Source: Rhodobacter sp.
Lineage (GTDB): Bacteria > Pseudomonadota > Alphaproteobacteria > Rhodobacterales > Rhodobacteraceae
DNA: 32,125 nt
Direction of reading: 5' to 3'
Assembly (NCBI GenBank): GCA_030065095.1
Contig: JASJDP010000044.1
Coordinates: forward strand, 1-32,125
The notes under the pieces were generated by a model. That model had not been told where the DNA came from, did not search any database, and saw nothing but the letters and a program-made list of their open reading frames with translations. Position numbers and translations under genes: made by a program. Shown here in pieces: positions 1-7,762 of this stretch (position 1 is the first letter of the stretch; every line of letters starts with the position of its first letter).

Positions 1-249
1 CTCGGCCTCACAGGCGCAGCCGCATCCGGCAGGCCCGCCGCCCGCCCTCGCCAACCCCCGGTGCCGACCCCGAAAACAACGCCGCCCAAACGCATGGAAA
101 CGTCGAAGACGGGCGACCAAAGCACCGGTCAAAATCGACCAAATCACATCCACCGACCACCCGACCTTCATCCCCGAACCACCCAGGCGCGATCCTGAAA
201 CGCCTTCGCATCCGCCCTTGCGTTACTCAAAGGATCGAAAATCCATTAT
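1..249. other. Non-coding left end with repeat copy
   Basis: No credible gene is seen here. Positions 53-134 form one arm of an inverted repeat whose partner lies at 31866-31947. Weaker similarity extends on both sides of the core. A short open frame crosses the repeat on the minus strand and its conceptual peptide is echoed at the other end, but this follows from shared DNA and is not evidence of coding. The remaining bases up to the stop codon of the ATPase pseudogene show nothing recognisable. Confidence 0.6.
53..134 (-). repeat. Inverted end repeat, left copy
   Basis: The reverse complement of this 82-base stretch matches 31866-31947 with about six mismatches counted by eye and no gaps. 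Both copies run from TTTTGACCGGTGCTTTG to GGTCGGCACCGGGGGTT. The two copies point in opposite directions at the extreme ends of the window. This could be a dispersed genomic repeat at which the sequence assembly ended, or arms bounding a rearranged segment. The family was not recognised. Confidence 0.8.
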
Positions 250-1221
250 TTACAGAGAAACTTCCTGACCGGGATACCAATCGGTATTGCGGCCGGCCAT
301 CAATCGCAACGGTGTCCCGCTGCTCTTCAGGTGAACGGCGATGTCCATATGGTTTCCTGCAAATTTCGCCTCTTCGATGACCGCGTTGGTGCCCAGGTCT
401 TCCGCGATAGAAATCGACACATCCTCCGGACGCACAAGTATCTCTGCCGCGGGATCGAGATGCGCCACACGGGACGGGTCAGGGACCAGGTCAATCATGT
501 CGTTGACTTTGATGAAATTGGACGCTCCGACAAAGCGCGCGATCCAAGGCGTTTCGGGCGTGCGGTAAAACTCCTCCGGATTGCCTTCTTGAACGACAGC
601 CCCCTCCGACCGGACCAGCACACGGTCGGCGAAGCCAAAGGCCTTGGACTGGTCATGGGTGACCAAAATGGCGCTTACGCCCGCATTCCGCAGAACCCGG
701 TGCAGCTCGTCCCGGACCTGCATGCGAAGCTGCGCATCCAAAGAGCTGAAGGGTTCGTCCAGCATGATCAGCTTCGGTGAGGGCGCCAGCGCGACCCGCT
801 GCTACTGACCGCCGCTGATTTCGAACGGATAGAGATTGTGGAATCTCTCGAGGTCGATCAACTCCAAGAGCTTATCGATCCGCTTTGCATGTCTCCTGGT
901 GCTGCCGCGTAGACCGAAGGCGATGTTTTGCGAAACGGTCATGTTCGGGAAAAGGGCGACATCTTGGAACACCAGTCCGATGCCCCGGTCCTGCGGTGGA
1001 ACCATAACACCGGGCTCCGAGACCGAACGACCGTTCAACGTGACGCGACCGGTGTCCGGTGTCTCGCGTCCGGCAATGATCCGCAACAGAGTCGTCTTCC
1101 CGCAGCCGGATGCGCCGAGCAGGCAGACGAACTCCTGCTCCGCAAGATCAAAGCTGATCCCCTGCAGGATCGGTCTGTCTCCGAAGCTCTTGGTTACGGC
1201 CGCGCAGCTAAGGATCTGCAT
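250..1221 (-). pseudogene. Broken Fe(III)-type ABC transporter ATPase (FbpC/PotA-like)
   Basis: In the intact family this protein hydrolyses ATP on the inner face of the membrane to drive import of ferric iron or a similar solute. The first part (802-1221) has the Walker A motif GASGCGKTT, the Q-loop (VFQDVALFP) and the signature SGGQ. The next codon is an in-frame TAG (802-804). The same frame continues as QRVALAPSPKLIMLDEPFSSLD, giving Walker B and D-loop, and then the H-loop (VTHDQ) and a TOBE-like C-terminal domain to a TAA at 250. Compared with the usual SGGQQQRVALARALAP-type sequence, about four residues are also missing after the stop. The ATG at 1221 overlaps the 3' end of the permease remnant by 14 bases, the usual operon arrangement. 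The neighbouring permease is truncated too, so decay is more likely than a sequencing error. Iron as the substrate is inferred from family resemblance only. Confidence 0.85.
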
Positions 1222-2335
1222 GTCGTGCCCGTCCGCTGAATTTGATAAGAAGAGCCACCGCAGGCAACATCACGAGGACAATGAAGAGCGATGGCAGTGC
1301 AGCGTCCTTCAAGTATGATTCCGCGCTCAGCTCCCAGATCTTGGTGGCAAGCGTGTCAAAGGCAAATGTCCGAATGACCAGGGTCGCCGCCATCTCCTTG
1401 CAGACATCGATAAAGACGATCAGGCCGCCGATCATCAAGCTGCCACGCATCAGGTGCAAATGGATCCTCCAGAAAATGCGGCCCCAATGGGCGCCCATCG
1501 TCTGACCAGCATCGTCCATCGAGGGCGACACCTTTGAAAGACCTGCATCCGAGAAGTAGTACCCGACCGCGAAGAAGCGGATCATATGGGCGACGAGAAG
1601 CCCGGCGATACTGCCCGTGATCACAAGGTCCGGGGTCGTGTCAAACAGCCGCTCCGAGACGATGTTGAGCATATCGTCGAGCCAGACCAGATGGATCATC
1701 ACGCCAAGGGCTATGATCGTGCCTGGCAGCACGAAGCCGGACACGCCCAGCATGGTCAGCGTGTTGACCAGTTTGTTATTCGGCATGATGCGGCGCGAAT
1801 GGCAAACGAAGACCGAGATCGCCACGATGATTACCGCGGCCAAGATCGCAATGGACGCCGAATTGAACGCCAGTTCGGCAGTATCCCAATAACTGCGCGC
1901 ATTTTGCTGCCCAAGGCTTTGCGCGTTCCACACCAGCAAGGTAGTCAAATGGTAGATGAAGGCAAAGGCAACGATTGCAAACGGATAGCTTGCAGCGAGC
2001 CACGCCCTGCGCCCATTGAGCCGAATGACGGTCAACGGTTTAGCTTTCCCGCCCAGCTGGTCATGGCGCTGGCGCCCGCGGGACAGGCGCTCGATATAGA
2101 ACAGGATGAAGACAAAGAACATCATGGCGCCGCAGAGCTGGATTGCTGTCTGTCTCTCAAAGAGGCCGAACCAGGTTTCGTAGATCACAGTGGTCATGGT
2201 GCCGAAGACAAAGATACTCACCGCGGATGACGCCTGCGCCTTGTATCGACCCCACGTTTTGCGCAGGTCATCGACCACGCAGCACGAATCGGCGTGCTGT
2301 GTCAGTTCGCCGGTCCAACCCACAATTGGCCGCAC
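1208..2335 (-). pseudogene. 5'-truncated Fe(III)-type ABC permease (FbpB-like)
   Basis: FbpB-type permeases are inner-membrane proteins of roughly 500-plus residues with two homologous permease halves. Only the C-terminal half is present: several hydrophobic segments and an EAA-like loop near SPSMDDAGQTMGAHWGRIFW, ending RARHADP. Recognisable permease sequence begins at about RKTWGRYKAQASSAVSIFVF, near 2265. The preceding residues of the open frame, rich in Cys and polar residues, do not look like permease and are probably chance coding across a deletion or insertion junction. The first half of the gene and any periplasmic iron-binding protein are absent from the window. The downstream ATPase gene is also broken. 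The frame could still be translated, but a half permease is unlikely to work. Confidence 0.75.
2280..2299. promoter_or_regulatory. Perfect 7-bp inverted repeat upstream of demethylase gene
   Basis: CAGCACG and CGTGCTG face each other across a six-base spacer at the junction between the permease remnant and the demethylase control region. It could be an operator or a hairpin left by the rearrangement. No regulator gene lies next to it. Confidence 0.3.
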
Positions 2336-2454
2336 GCGTCGCGATTTCCGATGAACTGAATAGAAGCGATGCGATTTCTCGAACGCCGATCTTGATGTTG
2401 GTCAAATCTGCGTCAGAGTGGATTACGGTCACGGTCCACAGGAACCCACGCGCA

Positions 2455-4500
2455 ATGTCCAAAGACCCGCTGCTGCAACGCTATCAGTTGAAGCACCTCA
2501 CCCTTCGCAATCGGATAATGACCACCAGCCACGAACCGGCCTATGCCGAGGGTGGGATGCCCAAGGAGCGCTATGTTGCGTACCACGCCGAGCGGGCCAA
2601 GGCCGGGGTGGCGCTGGCGATGACGGCGGGATCGGCAACCGTTTCGAAGGACAGCCCGCCCGTCTTCAACAACATCCTCGCCTATAAGGACGAGGTCGTG
2701 CCGTGGATCCGAAAGCTGACCGATGCCTGCCATGATCATGGCTGCGCCGTGATGATCCAACTGACCCATCTGGGCCGCCGCACTGGTTGGAACAAAGGCG
2801 ATTGGCTGCCGTCAGTGTCCTCGTCCAAGCATCGCGAACCGGCGCATCGCGCTTTCCCGAAACGCGCCGAGGACTGGGACATCGAGCGGATCATATCGGA
2901 TTTCGCCGACGCCGCTGAGCGGATGAAAGATGGCGGTATGGATGGCATCGAGCTGCAGGTTTACGGCCACCTGCTCGATCAGTTCTGGTCGCCCCTGACC
3001 AATGATCTCGACGGGCCGCACGGTGGCAGAGACCTCGAAAGCCGGCTGGCACTTCCCTTCGACGTATTGCGGGCAATTCGAGATCGGGTCGGAAACGACT
3101 TCATCGTCGGATTGCGCTACACCGCCGACGAGGCAGAGGAAGGCGGGATCACCCCAAAAGAGGGCGTTGAAATCTCAAGACGGCTCGCCGCAAGCGGTAT
3201 GGTCGATTTCCTCAATGTGATCCGTGGGCGCATCCACACCGATCCGGCGATGACTGACGTGATCCCGGTTCAGGGCATGAAGAGCGCGCCACATCTCGAC
3301 TTCGCAGGTGCCGTGAAGGCGGCGACCGGGATGCCGACCTTTCATGCGTCAAGGATTCCGGATGTCGCGACCGCGCGCCATGCCGTGGCGGCGGGGCTGC
3401 TTGACATGGTCGGCATGACCCGCGCGCATATGGCCGACCCGCATATCGTGCGGAAGATCGTCGAGGGACGCGAAGACGACATTCGTCCCTGCGTCGGCAC
3501 GACCTATTGCCTGGACCGGATCTATCAGGCCGGCGATGCTCTTTGCATCCATAACGCGGCGACAGGGCGCGAGCTGACCATGCCGCACGAGATCTCTCTC
3601 GCGCCGGTCCGGAAGACGATCGCGATCGTCGGTGCGGGTCCGGCAGGGCTGGAGGCGGCACGGGTGGCGGCCGAACGCGGCCACGATGTCACCGTCTTCG
3701 AGGCGCAACCCGATCCGGGCGGCCAGGTCCGGCTGACAGCGCGGTCCGAACGGCGGCGCGAGATGATGTCGATCATCGACTGGCGCATGGCCCAATGCGC
3801 CGCGCGCGACGTGGAGTTCCGATTCAATAACTGGGCAGAGGCTGGGGACGTAACCGCATTGTCGCCCGATGTGGTGATCGTCGCCACTGGCGGTCTTCCC
3901 AACAGGGAACTCTTCGAGACGGGGAAAGAGCTGGAATTGGCAGTCACCAGCTGGGAGATCATATCAGGCGACGTGAAGCCGGGCGAAAATGTCTTGATCT
4001 ACGATGAAAGCGGCGATCATCCGGCGCTCATGGCAGCCGAAATCGCGGCGAACGCCGGTGCACGGGTCGAGGTGATGACACCGGACCGTGTCTTTGCGCC
4101 TGAAATCATGGCAATGAACCTTGTGCCCTATATGCGCAATCTGCAGGACAAGGACGTAACATTCACCGTCGCTCGGCGCCTTCTGGACGTGACGCGGGAC
4201 GGCAACCGGCTTTCGGCGAAGGTCGGGACCGATTACAGTGATCTAACAACACAGAAGACCTGCGATCAGGTGGTCGTGAATTACGGCACCTTGCCCCTGG
4301 ACGAGCTTTATTGGGACCTCAAACCGCTTTCCTCCAACGGAGGCGCGGTGGATTACGACGCGTTGATTGCGGGCGAGCCGCAGGGGATCACCCGTAACGA
4401 CGAGGGACGATTCCAGCTTTATCGTATCGGCGACGCCGTCAGCGCCCGCAACACGCACGCTGCCATCTACGACGCGCTGAGATTGCTGAAGGACATCTGA
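2455..4500 (+). CDS. NADH:flavin oxidoreductase, N-methylproline/dimethylglycine demethylase-like
   Basis: A 681-residue member of the trimethylamine dehydrogenase/2,4-dienoyl-CoA reductase group. It closely resembles proteins annotated as N-methylproline demethylase (stachydrine pathway) and the DgcA subunit of dimethylglycine demethylase. Such enzymes oxidatively remove an N-methyl group in the cytoplasm using FMN, Fe-S and FAD. Residues 1-340 are an Old Yellow Enzyme TIM barrel (IQLTHLGRR, DGIELQVYGHLLDQFWSP). Cysteines at about 346, 352 and 364 (RPCVGTTYC...LCIHNAATG) mark the Fe-S region, with a pattern slightly shorter than the classical four-Cys motif. GAGPAGLEAA at about 393 starts the dinucleotide-binding domain. 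The ATG at 2455 is chosen because family homology starts there and AGGAA lies about 10 bases upstream. The frame stays open further upstream, but that part does not resemble the family. The next gene is pyrroline-5-carboxylate reductase-like, which fits proline-related metabolism. The exact substrate is uncertain. Confidence 0.88.
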   Translation: MSKDPLLQRYQLKHLTLRNRIMTTSHEPAYAEGGMPKERYVAYHAERAKAGVALAMTAGSATVSKDSPPVFNNILAYKDEVVPWIRKLTDACHDHGCAVMIQLTHLGRRTGWNKGDWLPSVSSSKHREPAHRAFPKRAEDWDIERIISDFADAAERMKDGGMDGIELQVYGHLLDQFWSPLTNDLDGPHGGRDLESRLALPFDVLRAIRDRVGNDFIVGLRYTADEAEEGGITPKEGVEISRRLAASGMVDFLNVIRGRIHTDPAMTDVIPVQGMKSAPHLDFAGAVKAATGMPTFHASRIPDVATARHAVAAGLLDMVGMTRAHMADPHIVRKIVEGREDDIRPCVGTTYCLDRIYQAGDALCIHNAATGRELTMPHEISLAPVRKTIAIVGAGPAGLEAARVAAERGHDVTVFEAQPDPGGQVRLTARSERRREMMSIIDWRMAQCAARDVEFRFNNWAEAGDVTALSPDVVIVATGGLPNRELFETGKELELAVTSWEIISGDVKPGENVLIYDESGDHPALMAAEIAANAGARVEVMTPDRVFAPEIMAMNLVPYMRNLQDKDVTFTVARRLLDVTRDGNRLSAKVGTDYSDLTTQKTCDQVVVNYGTLPLDELYWDLKPLSSNGGAVDYDALIAGEPQGITRNDEGRFQLYRIGDAVSARNTHAAIYDALRLLKDI

Positions 4501-4590
4501 CTATCGGGGCGCATGCAGACTGCCGCGATCGTTGTCGCATCCTACAGCCCGCAGGTTGGGAGTCATCTGCTGCGAAATGAGAGGGAAGGC

Positions 4591-5325
4591 ATGAAACTTG
4601 GTTTTATCGGGACAGGGATTATTGCCACGGCCGTCGTGCATGGCATCGCGATGGACGGGCACGAGATCACGGTTTCGCAGCGCAATGCGGGGAACGCCGC
4701 CCTGCTGGCAAAGGCTTACCCAAACGTCCGTGTAGGGGAAAATCAGGCGGTTGTGGAGCGCAGCGACATCGTTTTTCTCGGGCTCACCGATCAGGCCGCG
4801 CCGGCTGTTCTTGACCAATTGGCATTCCGGCCCGATCAGCGGGTGATCTCGTTCATGGCTGGAACATCTCGCGACGTCGTCGCCGATATGGTGGCGCCCG
4901 CAAACGCGGCGGCGTTGATGCTGCCCTTCCCCCGGATTGCCGAGGGCGGCTCGCCCATCCTTGCACTGGGCGATGTCGATCTCGTTGAACAGCTTTTCGG
5001 TCGGCGCAACACCGTGTTCGCTCTTGCAACAGGTGGCGAGATGCATGCCTGTCTCTGCGCCCAGGCTGTGCTGTCTCCAATTGCGCGGATGCTTGACGAC
5101 GCAGCAGCCTGGCTTGGCCCGCGCCTGTCCGATCCCACCCAGGGCGAAGCGTTCCTGCGTGCGCTGATCAGTTCCAGCCTCGGTGGCGGGCTCACGGCGG
5201 CAGCTCTGATCGAGGCGCTCAATACGCCCGATGGTTACAATCAGCGGCTCCGCCTGAAGATGGAGGCGTCCGGCATGGGCGTCGCCCTGGCCCAAGGGCT
5301 CGACGAGTTGAGCGCATCAGATTGA
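4591..5325 (+). CDS. Pyrroline-5-carboxylate reductase-like NAD(P)-binding protein
   Basis: A 244-residue protein resembling ProC, which reduces pyrroline-5-carboxylate to proline with NAD(P)H in the cytoplasm. It starts MKLGFIGTGIIATAVVHG, with the dinucleotide-binding glycines at the N-terminus. It has the typical VISFMAGTS and LMLPFPRIAEGGSPI stretches and a C-terminal helical dimerisation-type region (ALISSSLGGGLTAAALIEAL). The start at 4591 is supported by GAGGGAAGG just upstream; the frame extends further 5' without homology. It is somewhat shorter than housekeeping ProC (about 265-275 residues) and divergent, so a role on another imine or keto substrate linked to the upstream demethylase is possible. 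It lies 90 bases after the demethylase on the same strand. Its last nine bases overlap the end of the convergent mlrC-like gene. Confidence 0.75.
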   Translation: MKLGFIGTGIIATAVVHGIAMDGHEITVSQRNAGNAALLAKAYPNVRVGENQAVVERSDIVFLGLTDQAAPAVLDQLAFRPDQRVISFMAGTSRDVVADMVAPANAAALMLPFPRIAEGGSPILALGDVDLVEQLFGRRNTVFALATGGEMHACLCAQAVLSPIARMLDDAAAWLGPRLSDPTQGEAFLRALISSSLGGGLTAAALIEALNTPDGYNQRLRLKMEASGMGVALAQGLDELSASD

Positions 5326-6861
5326 ACCACGTGCAATACTTGAACGCGATGTTCCGACTTGCGCCGAGAATGCCGGGCCCCTTGGCCCGAGCCGGAGTCC
5401 GGGCCTGAGGTTTCGGTACGGCACAATGTCCAGTTGGCATAGAAACGCGCCGGGCGAACCGACATTCAAAACGGCGCGGCTGCCTTTCTCGAAATCGGCC
5501 CGGAAGTGCACTGTGCTCTTGACGCAGACGATTTTCGCCTTGTCCGGATCGGCGCCGAAATGGGTGAAAAGCGCGCGATCAAGGCATTGTATGCGCTCTG
5601 AGCTCACGACGACCTTGATATCCATGGGCACGTCCTCGAACGCCAGCAAGCAGCTCGGTCCGACCTCGGCCGTCCCACCGCCATACATCTCACCTGTGTA
5701 GGCGATCTGGCCATCGCTGAGCGAAAGGACCTTGAACCTGCCGGACACTGGCTGGTGTCCCGAATGGCCGGATCGTCCACCCAGCGCGCCGTCGATGCCT
5801 GCGCCAATCCCAACCGAATGCGCCCGAGCCGCGATGTCCGGGTCATGCATCACCCCAAGCAAGGCTCCGGACGCCTGGCAATCAATCAGCGCTTGCAGGA
5901 GGCCGGTGGTGTCGGACGTCGCGCCGGCCCCGGGATTGTCCTGTACGTCGGCAAGCACGACCGGCCCATGACCGGGCAGCTTCATCGCCGCTTTCACCGC
6001 GTCTTCTGCGCTGAGGAGGCGCGCGTCGAACGTCGGCTCGGCGACGCAGAGGCGTGCCATTGCCTCGTCGGCGAGCGTGTCCGCACGGGTTTGCGTCTCG
6101 GCATAGGCCAGGACCGAGGGTCCGCAATCGGCAATGTCTGATGCGGTGAAACCGAGAGCGAGCTCCACATATTCGCCCGTTCCGGGCGCGCGGTCATCGA
6201 GCTTGGCATAAAGGGATCGGCACGGTTCGGAGCCCGTGTGTTGGGCGGGAGCCGGTATCAGGAACGGCGCCTGGCGAAACGCGACGCAGCGGCTTAAGCC
6301 ATTGATCCGGCGCATCATCTCGGCAATGCAACGCGCACCGGTAACTGCCATGTCAAGATGAGGATAGGTGCGGAAGACGGTGATCAACGTCGCCGCATCG
6401 ACCATTTGGGCGGAAAGGTTTGCATGCAGATCGAGACTGACGCCGATCGGAAGGTCGGGTCCCGCCACGGCACGGATGCGAGCCAGCAATTCGCCTTCGC
6501 CATCGTCGTGGGTTTCGGTGACCATGGCGCCATGCAGGTCGAGGAAGAGCCCGTCGAGCGGTCCGGCAGCGGCCAGATCGTCCAGGATCATGCCGCTGAT
6601 CTTGTCGAAGGCCTCGTCGGTGACTGGTCCGCAAGGCTCGGCGGCGCACCACAGAAGGGGGCAAATCTGTACGTCTTCAATGCCTTCCAATGCCGCGACA
6701 GCGCCGGCAATTGGCAGGTTCATGGCGCGTGTGCCCGAAACGACCTCGGTTCCTTGTAACAACCCCGGCCAACTGTCGGCCAAACGGAACTGTTCAAATC
6801 CCGCACTCCCCGGGGCGAATGTGTTGGTTTCGTGCTGAAACCCGGCGACGGCGATGCGCAT
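5317..6861 (-). CDS. M81 family metallopeptidase, MlrC-like
   Basis: A 514-residue member of the MlrC (microcystinase C) family, zinc-dependent enzymes that act on linear peptides such as microcystin breakdown products, although most homologues have unknown substrates. Visible features are GFQHETNTF at residues 8-15, FLDLHGAM with His110, SLDLHANL with Asp144 and His146, and YPHLD with His168. The D-x-H...H spacing matches the metal-binding set known for MlrC. The C-terminal MlrC domain (VVLADVQDNPGAGATSDT) is intact. The tail after RPGLRLGPRG seems longer than usual by about 20 residues. It is the last gene of the minus-strand dipeptide-transporter operon, 49 bases after the alpha/beta hydrolase, and shares nine 3' bases with the convergent reductase-like gene. 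A role in opening an imported peptide-like compound is inferred from this context. Confidence 0.88.
   Translation of the reverse strand: MRIAVAGFQHETNTFAPGSAGFEQFRLADSWPGLLQGTEVVSGTRAMNLPIAGAVAALEGIEDVQICPLLWCAAEPCGPVTDEAFDKISGMILDDLAAAGPLDGLFLDLHGAMVTETHDDGEGELLARIRAVAGPDLPIGVSLDLHANLSAQMVDAATLITVFRTYPHLDMAVTGARCIAEMMRRINGLSRCVAFRQAPFLIPAPAQHTGSEPCRSLYAKLDDRAPGTGEYVELALGFTASDIADCGPSVLAYAETQTRADTLADEAMARLCVAEPTFDARLLSAEDAVKAAMKLPGHGPVVLADVQDNPGAGATSDTTGLLQALIDCQASGALLGVMHDPDIAARAHSVGIGAGIDGALGGRSGHSGHQPVSGRFKVLSLSDGQIAYTGEMYGGGTAEVGPSCLLAFEDVPMDIKVVVSSERIQCLDRALFTHFGADPDKAKIVCVKSTVHFRADFEKGSRAVLNVGSPGAFLCQLDIVPYRNLRPGLRLGPRGPAFSAQVGTSRSSIARGSI
5374..5389. terminator. Possible hairpin at convergent gene ends
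   Basis: CGGGCC and GGCCCG form a perfect 6-bp stem with a four-base loop, inside the 3' end of the mlrC-like gene and about 50 bases after the reductase-like stop codon. No T-run follows, so it is a weak candidate for ending the plus-strand transcript. Confidence 0.25.
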
Positions 6862-6910
6862 GCCTGAACCGGTCCTTCAGACCGCGAAGCCGAACGCCGG
6901 CGCCACGTCG

Positions 6911-7762
6911 CTACACCTCCGGGTTCGCATCGAGGATCTCGCGCAGCTTGGCGGCCACGGCTTCGGGTTTGTGGCGGGTCATCGAGACATGACCGAGGCC
7001 TGCAATTTCGTGAAACACGCCGTGCGGCGCCAGATCGGCAACCACCTTGCACATTGCCGGCGCGGTCTGCACGTCTTCCGAAAAGCTGACGACGTGCATC
7101 GGCACCGGGCAGGTTGTCAACGCCTCGCGACAGTCGAAGTCGAGGCAGGCCTGCCACTGATCGATCAGGTCCTGCGGGTCTCGGTCCGCGAACCGGGCAG
7201 TGTAGGCGGGCTTGATTTGCGCCCAGAGTTCAGGGTCGTGCAGTGCCTTGGCCGGGAACGCAAAGGGCGCGTAGTGCGGCGCTAGGAAAAAATCCGGTAG
7301 CGCGATGCCCTGCCGGCGCAGGTCAATCTCGGCCTGCATCCAGTCGCGGGTGAAGCCGTCGATATAGGCTGCGGTACCCATGGGGATCGCCAGTCTTACT
7401 TTGTCGGGGAAGTCGATGGCCACCTGTTGGGTGACCAGACCGCCCAGCGACAGGCCACAGACGACCGCGTTGCCGCCGCAGAACGCGTCGATCACCGCCG
7501 CGCAGTCGCGGGCGTAGTCGACCATGGTCCAGGGCGCCGGTGGCGCCGTGGTTTCGCCCGACCCGCGCGGGTCGTAGGAGATGCATCGGAACTGGCCGGA
7601 GAGAAGTTCGAATTGCTGGGCATAGCTTTCGGCGGTGCTGTCGCCGCCTGGGATGAAAATCACATCCGGGCCATTGCCGTCGATCACGACGCGCATGGTG
7701 ACGCCATGAGCAGCAAAACTATGAGATTCTATGCCGGAACCGAAATCGGGAAAGACAGTCAC
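6911..7762 (-). CDS. Alpha/beta hydrolase
   Basis: A 283-residue alpha/beta-fold hydrolase, probably cytoplasmic, acting on an ester, lactone or amide. The likely triad is Ser105 in the nucleophile elbow GLSLGG, Asp230 (SFSED) and His258 (GLGHVSM). An oxyanion-type IPGGDST and YDPRGSGET are also visible. The GTG at 7762 is preferred over the ATG at 7792. It gives a GTGA four-base overlap with the stop of the upstream CocE-like gene, matching the other junctions in this operon, and AAAGGGA lies a few bases upstream. The longer start would overlap the previous gene by 34 bases. Translational coupling to the hydrolase and transporter genes implies the same pathway. The substrate is unknown. Confidence 0.85.
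   Translation of the reverse strand: MTVFPDFGSGIESHSFAAHGVTMRVVIDGNGPDVIFIPGGDSTAESYAQQFELLSGQFRCISYDPRGSGETTAPPAPWTMVDYARDCAAVIDAFCGGNAVVCGLSLGGLVTQQVAIDFPDKVRLAIPMGTAAYIDGFTRDWMQAEIDLRRQGIALPDFFLAPHYAPFAFPAKALHDPELWAQIKPAYTARFADRDPQDLIDQWQACLDFDCREALTTCPVPMHVVSFSEDVQTAPAMCKVVADLAPHGVFHEIAGLGHVSMTRHKPEAVAAKLREILDANPEV

Noticed and set aside
8-211. Minus-strand short protein echoed by a plus-strand frame at 31729-31950
   Set aside because: The shared peptide comes from the shared repeat DNA; neither copy has a ribosome site or neighbours suggesting a gene, and the C-terminal parts differ.
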